From the NCBI GenBank assembly GCA_910575265.1, contig CAJTEA010000017.1:1-51618 (forward strand): a stretch of 51,618 nucleotides of DNA, written 5' to 3'. Both the position numbers and the translations under genes were made by a program. The notes below the pieces were generated by a model. The model saw only the letters and a program-made list of their open reading frames with translations. It had not been told where the DNA came from and made no database searches. Shown piece after piece: positions 46,879 through 51,618 of this stretch; the first letter of the stretch is position 1, and each line of letters opens with the position of its first letter. This stretch comes from Oscillospiraceae bacterium. GTDB taxonomy: Bacteria; Bacillota; Clostridia; Oscillospirales; Oscillospiraceae.

Positions 46879-47337
46879 CTATTGCCACGGCCAGGGCTGG
46901 GTCCGCACACGGACGCGCAGTCCCTTCATAGGAATGTCTTTATGTCCAACCAGGTAATAATCTTTGCCGTTATGCTCCACGCTGGTGATTATCCAATAAG
47001 GAACATCATGGTACTCATCCGACACAAGAGCCTCAATCACGCTGGTGCAATCATAGTAGTGGCCTTTTGCCGTCCGGTACTTCCCGGCAGTTCCTTTACG
47101 CAGGCGGCTTTCCTCTGCGACAGGCCGGGTCAGATAGGAAATGTATTCCTGCACATCCGCCAGCCGTTCCGTGATGCGCCGCAGTTCATCCCAAATGAGG
47201 ATTTGTTCTCCATCGTGGAAATCAATATCCAGACCGCTTAGATCGTTGTATTCGGGATAGGTGGAGAATTTGAGAAATTGCGTAATGTGCTGCTTCAGCT
47301 TGACCGCCTCCGCAAGCGCCGCTTGTAAATCTGCCAT
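46879..47337 (-). CDS. DUF5348-like ICE protein, copy 2
   Basis: The 152-residue protein shares its plan with copy 1: helical part with ITERLADVQEYISYLTRPVA, then GTAGKYRTAKGHYYDCTSVIEALV and VEHNGKDYYLVGHKDIPMKG before a VRVR end. It is a DUF5348-like domain of unknown function. It lies between parB and copy 1, 16 bp from parB. Confidence 0.65.
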   Translation of the reverse strand: MADLQAALAEAVKLKQHITQFLKFSTYPEYNDLSGLDIDFHDGEQILIWDELRRITERLADVQEYISYLTRPVAEESRLRKGTAGKYRTAKGHYYDCTSVIEALVSDEYHDVPYWIITSVEHNGKDYYLVGHKDIPMKGLRVRVRTQPWPWQ

Positions 47338-47353
47338 GATAACAGCCTCCCTT

Positions 47354-48265
47354 CTATTTATGCTGAACGCTCCACGTTTCCAGCAGGGACACTATGACTT
47401 CCTCCATCTGCTGGGCGGTGTAAGTCTGCGGAAAGTATTGACGCAGCCTTGTCTGTTTGAGGACTACCTGCACGGTGGCAGGGCATCCCTCTGACAGAAT
47501 GGCTTCAATAACAGTGATGGTCAGCACTTCGGTCCTGCGCTGTTCTTTGATTTTCACAAGTTGGCTCCTTGTAGGAATTACACCCAGCTTGTCCATCACC
47601 GATGCGAGGATAGTCTGCTCCTGTTCTGTCAGAATGGCGATATAGTCAGCGGCGGTACTGAACGATAGTTTGTCCTCGTCCACTAAAGTCAGCAGAGGCG
47701 AGATTAACTTGGTCAAAGCTATGTACCGGGTGACTGTCAGACCACAGTTCTCTCCAGCGTCCTGTGCGATTTTCTCCCGTGCGGTCAACTTCGGAACTGC
47801 CGGTTCCGAAGTTAGGTCCCGCCGCTTGCCCTGATGCTTCAAGGCTTCCATTTTCATCTTGTAGGCAAAGGCTTTCTCGCTGGGCAGGATTTTCTCACGC
47901 TGGAGGTTGGAATCGACCATGATTATGGTAGCTTCATCATCATCCAATTCCCGAATGAGAACTGGCATTGTCTCCCTGCCCGCCAACTCGCTCCCTCGCT
48001 TGCGCCGGTGGCCCGCTATGATCTCATAGCCGCCCTCTGGCTTGGGCCGGACAATGCCGGGAGACAAGACACCGCTCCGTGCGATACTCTCCACCGTTTT
48101 CTGCATCGCTTCATCATCCCGCACTTGGAAAGGGTGATCTTTGAAAGGAAACAGTTCTGCCAGTGGAACCTCCTGCACCTGTTCGCCGTTGGCCTCCGCT
48201 TTGCCGCCAGTTTGAAACAAGTCGTCAAAGCCAGCCAACTGTATCTTACTGGCGCTGCCTTTCAT
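47354..48265 (-). CDS. ParB/Spo0J-family partition protein
   Basis: The 303-residue protein has the ParB N-domain (VQEVPLAELFPFKDHPFQVR ... GYEIIAGHRRKRGSELAG, the CTP-binding GHRR motif), MVDSNLQREKILPSEKAFAYK, and an HTH part (TVTRYIALTKLI). The start overlaps the parA stop by 4 bp. Role: maintenance of the ICE during plasmid-like replication. A parS site was not identified. Confidence 0.9.
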   Translation of the reverse strand: MKGSASKIQLAGFDDLFQTGGKAEANGEQVQEVPLAELFPFKDHPFQVRDDEAMQKTVESIARSGVLSPGIVRPKPEGGYEIIAGHRRKRGSELAGRETMPVLIRELDDDEATIIMVDSNLQREKILPSEKAFAYKMKMEALKHQGKRRDLTSEPAVPKLTAREKIAQDAGENCGLTVTRYIALTKLISPLLTLVDEDKLSFSTAADYIAILTEQEQTILASVMDKLGVIPTRSQLVKIKEQRRTEVLTITVIEAILSEGCPATVQVVLKQTRLRQYFPQTYTAQQMEEVIVSLLETWSVQHK

Positions 48266-49050
48266 GATGCCAAGACCTCCCTTGTCAGAGACGCATAGGC
48301 GGCGGAGACTTTACCAGCAGGGTCATGGAGGTAAATGCTTCGGCCCTCTGCGCTGGTTTCTGCTGCCCGGATTGACTGAGGGATAATACTGTTGAAAATC
48401 CGCAGCTTGTCCCCATAGGAATCGCGGAGCAGCTCGATGATCTCCCGTGAATAGGTCGTTCGCAAATCCGCCATAGTGATAAGAATGCCCGCAATTTCCA
48501 GACCGGGATTGATTTTCCGCTTCACATTTGATATAGTACGGATAAGCTGTTCCAATCCCTTGATAGAGAGGTAGTGCGCCTGCATGGGAATCAGCACTTG
48601 ATCCGCAGCGGCCAGGGCATTGATGGTCAGCATACCCAAGGAGGGGCAGCAGTCCAACAGGATCACATCGTACTGGTCCCGGACGCTGTTCAGATAGTCC
48701 CGCAAGATCGTCTCGCGGCTCATGGTGTTTACCAGCGTGACCTCCAAGCCGGACAGCTCGATGTTGGCCGGAAGAAGGTCAACGGCTTCCGCTTGATGGA
48801 GGATGCCCTCGCCGGGAGACACTGGCTCGTCCAAAATTATGCGGCCCAAAATGGTCGCCAGCGTATTTTCCATCTGATCGGGCCGCTGGTATCCCAGACT
48901 GGCAGTCAAGGACCCCTGAGCATCCATGTCCACCAGAAGAACTTTTTTGCCCTCCCGCGCCAGACCGATACCCAGGTTGACCGCCGTTACGGTTTTGCCA
49001 ACTCCGCCTTTTTGGTTGCAGATTGCCGTTATTTTCGCCATTTCGCTCAT
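48262..49050 (-). CDS. ParA/Soj-family partition ATPase
   Basis: The 262-residue ATPase has the deviant Walker A KGGVGKTVTAVNLG (14-27), VLLVDMDAQGSLTASLG, VILLDCCPSLGMLTINAL and VLIPMQAHYLSIKGLEQL. First gene of the ParAB pair; AAGGAGGCC stands before the ATG at 49050. In ICEs of the Tn1549 group parA-parB opens the replication block in the same order. Confidence 0.92.
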   Translation of the reverse strand: MSEMAKITAICNQKGGVGKTVTAVNLGIGLAREGKKVLLVDMDAQGSLTASLGYQRPDQMENTLATILGRIILDEPVSPGEGILHQAEAVDLLPANIELSGLEVTLVNTMSRETILRDYLNSVRDQYDVILLDCCPSLGMLTINALAAADQVLIPMQAHYLSIKGLEQLIRTISNVKRKINPGLEIAGILITMADLRTTYSREIIELLRDSYGDKLRIFNSIIPQSIRAAETSAEGRSIYLHDPAGKVSAAYASLTREVLAS

Positions 49051-49079
49051 TTTTGGCCTCCTTCTATGTTCATAGAATA

Positions 49080-49139
49080 AAAACAGGACTAAACCAGCGC
49101 GCCCCTTGCTGTGGGGTGTTTCTGATTTAGTCCTATTTT
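49080..49139 (-). terminator. Inverted repeat ending the recombinase stub
   Basis: AAAACAGGACTAAAC (49080-49094) against ATTTAGTCCTATTTT (49125-49139), two mismatches, with an inner GC stem and T-rich minus-strand tail. It encodes the last residues of the stub. Confidence 0.6.
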
Positions 49140-49301
49140 AACAGGCCCGTCAATGTACACGTCAACTTCGTTCCAGCCGCGCTGACGCACGTAATTTTGG
49201 AGAAGAAGTTTCTGGTTTTCAATGCTGACGGATTCCCCGTCCCGCTCATCGTCATTGGAAAGGCGGCAGTAAATGCCGACATCGTATGTTTTGTCAATCA
49301 T
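49089..49301 (-). pseudogene. Serine recombinase, N-terminal stub
   Basis: The frame starts MIDKTYDVGIYCRLSNDDER with the catalytic Ser of the resolvase domain and SVSIENQKLLLQNYVRQRGW, up to VDVYID. There it leaves the family pattern (DDGYSG expected) and ends GPVKIGLNQK... over a hairpin. The remaining 450 or so residues are gone. TnpX-like recombinase of another transposon, truncated at about 49150. Confidence 0.78.
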
Positions 49302-49440
49302 CTTTATTTTACCTCCCGACAATCTCAGTTTCATACCTCATGCGGCGTGATGGCTCCGCAGGTTTTACCCTGCATGAATATGATACCCAAAACACCACCG
49401 CCACGCAAGGATGCGGATGGCCAAGAGGTTGTTTTCACAG

Positions 49441-49635
49441 TTAAGTAGTGTGACCGGCACAGGCGGCAGGGGGAGGGGAGAACTCTGCCATAGCCCGCCT
49501 GACAGCGAGCTGCTCTAAAGTTTTTCCCAGATCCTTTTCGCCGGAGAAGAAGCTGGTCACCCGGTATATGGTATTCCCGATCCTGACCTCTTTGTAAGAG
49601 GTGGACGGGGTATTTAATGCGGCCTGGTTTTCCAT
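49441..49635 (-). CDS. TnpW-like small protein
   Basis: The 64-residue protein has SYKEVRIGNTIYRVTSFFSG then KDLGKTLEQLAVRRAM, with the (I/V)GxTxYxV core shared with the protein at 44485. Such proteins accompany Clostridia transposons. Start behind AGGAGG. Function unknown. Confidence 0.6.
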   Translation of the reverse strand: MENQAALNTPSTSYKEVRIGNTIYRVTSFFSGEKDLGKTLEQLAVRRAMAEFSPPPAACAGHTT

Positions 49636-50181
49636 AGTCGCACCTCCTAATCAATACAGCCTATATGTCAATGTATGAAAATACAGGTTGTCTCTATTCG
49701 ATAAAAACAAGGACAGCCGCACCGGTAAGATTGGGGCCGCTATAACATAGTGGCATGGTTCCGGTGTGGCTGCCTTTTTGCTCTTTGTTGCTTTTACCCG
49801 CTGTATTTGCCACGCATCCCCAGCAGAAGGGGATATTACAGGCCGCCCCTGGCAGGGCTGTCATAACTCCGCAGCACCGTTTTACTCGTATGCCGCAGGG
49901 TTCCCCCTCAAGTCTGTGGGAGGTCGTGAGAAAGTATCTTTAACCCCCGCGCTGTCATCGCGCCCGGATTGCCAGTCCGGGTCTAAAGCTCCGTTTATCG
50001 CTCCAGCAGCCTGGTTTCATCACCTCCTGCAAGCTGCCATCATCGCGCCGGGCCTTATGCCGCTACTCACGCGGGTTTCGTGCCTGTAATACCGTATATT
50101 CAGTTTTCAAAGGCCATGAGGTCACGGGAAAAGCGTGTCCTTCTAATAACCGTGAGAAAAAAGGGCCTTTTTTGAAGTCTG
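49636..50181. other. 546-bp non-coding region rich in stem-loops
   Basis: No gene is convincing. On the plus strand there is a nested stem GGACAGCCGCACCGG (49711-49725) / CCGGTGTGGCTGCC (49761-49774) followed by T5, with an inner GCCGCTA/TAGTGGC arm pair; then CCCGGATTGCCAGTCCGGG (49970-49982 and around) and others up to 50100. It may be a structured leader or oriT of the ICE, between the sigma gene and the recombinase block. Confidence 0.45.
49711..49779 (+). terminator. Nested terminator-like hairpin
   Basis: See the arms 49711-49725 and 49761-49774 with G-U pairs, ending in TTTTT (49775-49779). Confidence 0.6.
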
Positions 50182-50607
50182 TTACAGGACTTTTTTCAAA
50201 TATTTCTCCATGTTCCGAAGGCCGTGCTGGATGGAATCGCTGACAGCCTTAATGCTGACACCTTCGCTTTTGGCGATAGCGGCCATGTTAAGCCCCATAA
50301 AATAATAGGCGTTGATCCGCTTGGCCTGTTTGTCCGGCAGGGTGGCGATCGCCGCGTGGAGCTGCTCCATTGTCACCTTGCGCTCATAAATCTCACAGGG
50401 GGTCATAGCCACAAACAGTGCGTCATACTCAATACCATCACCGCGATCCAGCGAATAGTGGGCATTATGGTAATATGTACGGCGGCGGTATGCTGCCTCC
50501 AGACGGTCATACTCCAGCATGATAGCGGCTATTTCATCAGGGACTTCCATAATGCAGTCCTCTTTATAAAAATTGGGGTAATGCTCCCGCAGGTTAATCT
50601 TAACCAT
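50182..50607 (-). CDS. Sigma-70-like factor of the ICE
   Basis: The 141-residue protein starts MVKINLREHYPNFYKEDCIM behind TGGAGG. It has EVPDEIAAIMLEYDRLEAAY and a region-4 HTH AIATLPDKQAKRINAYYFMG then MAAIAKSEGVSIKAVSDSI. Same type of small sigma factor as the one at 1116 but not the same gene. Probably drives ICE operons. Confidence 0.75.
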   Translation of the reverse strand: MVKINLREHYPNFYKEDCIMEVPDEIAAIMLEYDRLEAAYRRRTYYHNAHYSLDRGDGIEYDALFVAMTPCEIYERKVTMEQLHAAIATLPDKQAKRINAYYFMGLNMAAIAKSEGVSIKAVSDSIQHGLRNMEKYLKKVL

Positions 50608-51099
50608 GTTAAACCTCCATTTTGGTTGAAAGTGAATAAGGAACCAAAATAGAGGCGGGCGGGCCGCGACACCGCAGATATGTCGCGCAATCCGGCAAAA
50701 TTCGACAAAGAAAAACGCCAGACAGTCGTAATGACCATCTGGCACAATAATATCTTTCGGATTGATTATTCTGTTTTAGATACGTTAATCGTGCAGGTTC
50801 AAGGGTGTAAAAATGCGGGGAGATACCAAGGATTTTTTTCTTGGTTCACCTACTTGGCGGATTATGTGTAAAATAGGAATATCGGGCAAAAAAAACATAG
50901 CTGCCTCCAAAACGGCAACTATGAATAAATAAGCACACAAATACATCCCGTAAAGCTGTCGTTTTTTTTAACAGCTTTCCGGAACAGTAATATCCGAATA
51001 GTTCACCTCCAATCAGAATGATACTGCATATTATGTGGAAGAATAGAGGTATTTAAAATACCTATTCGGAACGATACAATAGGATTGAGGTGAATGATT
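50608..51099. other. Intergenic region with hairpins and Xre operator
   Basis: No gene is supported. It holds CATAGCTGCC / GGCAACTATG (50896-50923; on the minus strand followed by T8), AAAGCTGT / ACAGCTTT (50952-50978), and the operator noted separately. Confidence 0.5.
50994..51069. promoter_or_regulatory. Probable operator of the terminal Xre gene
   Basis: CCGAATAG (50994-51001) is inverted at CTATTCGG (51062-51069). Between them GAATAGAGGTATT (51041-51053) pairs with AATACCTATTC (51057-51067). Repeated GAATAG half-sites before an Xre gene suggest autoregulation. Confidence 0.5.
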
Positions 51100-51459
51100 A
51101 TGCCGGAAGATATTTTGTCAGTACTCGGCAGCCGTTTGAGAAAAGCCCGAAATGACCGTGACTTTACTCAAGAACGGTTGTCGGAAGTGTCCGGTGTTTC
51201 TGCCCGTCATATAGCAAATATCGAAAAAGGTGATGTAAATCCATCCTTCGAGATATTGCATACGTTGATAAAGGCACTTGGCGTATCATTCGATTCCATA
51301 TTTGATCCGGCTGATGAACAGTTGGAAACTGACATCCAAGAAATTACCGGATTATACAGAGCCTGCCCGGAACAGGGGAGGCGGCTGATCTTGGTTTCGA
51401 CACGTGCTATGGCTCGTGAGCTGATGGACACAAACACAGGGCAACAACCTAAAAAGTGA
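51100..51459 (+). CDS. Xre-family regulator
   Basis: The 119-residue protein has an HTH (LGSRLRKARNDRDFTQERLS ... VSARHIANIEKGDVNPSFEIL) and a C-terminal half ending ISTRAMARELMDTN-like (LVSTRAMARELM). The second ATG, 51100, is chosen: GAGGTG is 7 bases from it and only 1 base from the ATG at 51094. Part of the ICE or of the element next to it. Confidence 0.8.
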   Translation: MPEDILSVLGSRLRKARNDRDFTQERLSEVSGVSARHIANIEKGDVNPSFEILHTLIKALGVSFDSIFDPADEQLETDIQEITGLYRACPEQGRRLILVSTRAMARELMDTNTGQQPKK

Positions 51460-51460
51460 A

Positions 51461-51494
51461 GCCAGCAGGTAAGGAAAGGCTCTTGCCTGTTGGC
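51461..51494 (+). terminator. Terminator after the Xre gene
   Basis: GCCAGCAGGTAAG (51461-51473) against CTTGCCTGTTGGC (51482-51494), with G-U pairs. Nothing is recognised in 51495-51618. Confidence 0.55.
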
Positions 51495-51618
51495 TTGGCC
51501 TTCCGTAAAATCTTGTGTAAGCGATATTCGACAAAGTCAAGTATAGAGCTGTGAAAACAGAATAGAATGATGGCTGAAGCCCTTCCTGACACATCATCCC
51601 GGCGGGCCAGGCGGTATG

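Noticed and set aside
49766..50089. 107-codon plus-strand frame in the structured gap
   Set aside because: No ribosome site, unusual composition (His, Cys, Ser, Pro), interrupted by stem-loops; better explained as non-coding.

Overview
The window looks like a chromosome segment of a GC-rich, spore-forming, Gram-positive Clostridia bacterium, most likely of the Oscillospiraceae (Flavonifractor / Pseudoflavonifractor / Lawsonibacter-like). Reasons: spoVAD-spoVAE, a collagen-like spore-surface-type protein, a Bce-type peptide-sensing module, the Firmicutes orders era-yqzL-recO and yceD-rpmF, and two mobile elements of the gut-Clostridia integrative-conjugative type. This placement is inferred from gene content only.

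Layout. (1) 1-4.3 kb is the end of an integrated element: an IS5-like transposase tail abutting a truncated histidine kinase, a sigma-70-like factor, a small HTH protein, a DUF6870-like protein and an intact large serine recombinase. Its right end appears to lie inside the 3' end of a collagen-like gene. (2) 4.3-41.07 kb is chromosomal backbone: Na+/H+ antiporter; MBOAT plus SGNH acyl-transfer pair; BceRSAB-like two-component/ABC module; tRNA-Gly; lrgAB; lysA; glnA; dapF; a SpoU rRNA methylase; an MFS carrier; dprA; topA; trmFO; plsX; spoVAD/AE; ybeY-lipoprotein-era-yqzL-recO; rpmF/yceD; an RluA-type synthase; a BlaI/BlaR1-like pair; and guaA. (3) 41.07-51.6 kb is a decayed integrative-conjugative element (ICE) beside the 3' end of guaA. 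It has Xre, Xis, a beheaded tyrosine integrase fused to a broken group II intron, a VirD4 fragment, an Rpn nuclease, TnpW, a DnaC-like ATPase, a frameshifted RepA, two DUF5348-like proteins, ParB/ParA, a serine-recombinase stub, a sigma factor and another Xre. No transfer genes other than the VirD4 remnant remain.

Most interesting observations. First, three copies of the same module sit within 13 kb of backbone. Each has a small helical protein gene transcribed divergently from a small Xre repressor. Each small-protein promoter is (near-)perfect TTGACA/T-17 bp-TATAAT with a palindrome over the -35/-10 region. Each Xre gene runs straight into a housekeeping gene or operon (lrgAB, topA, plsX). 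Two of the modules share an operator consensus. Second, GuaA keeps the ends of the glutaminase domain but lacks about 80 residues, including the region of the catalytic Cys and His/Glu, so it should be ammonia-dependent. Third, the element end donates the last residues of the collagen-like protein, which also carries a Cys-Gly-Cys tract.

How the genes work together: lysA and dapF complete lysine/meso-DAP synthesis; glnA assimilates ammonia; plsX starts phospholipid synthesis; the ybeY-era-recO cluster serves ribosome maturation and DNA repair; the Bce module carries a match to the published BceR operator in front of its transporter genes; and the BlaI/M56 pair has two BlaI-type operators over its own promoter.
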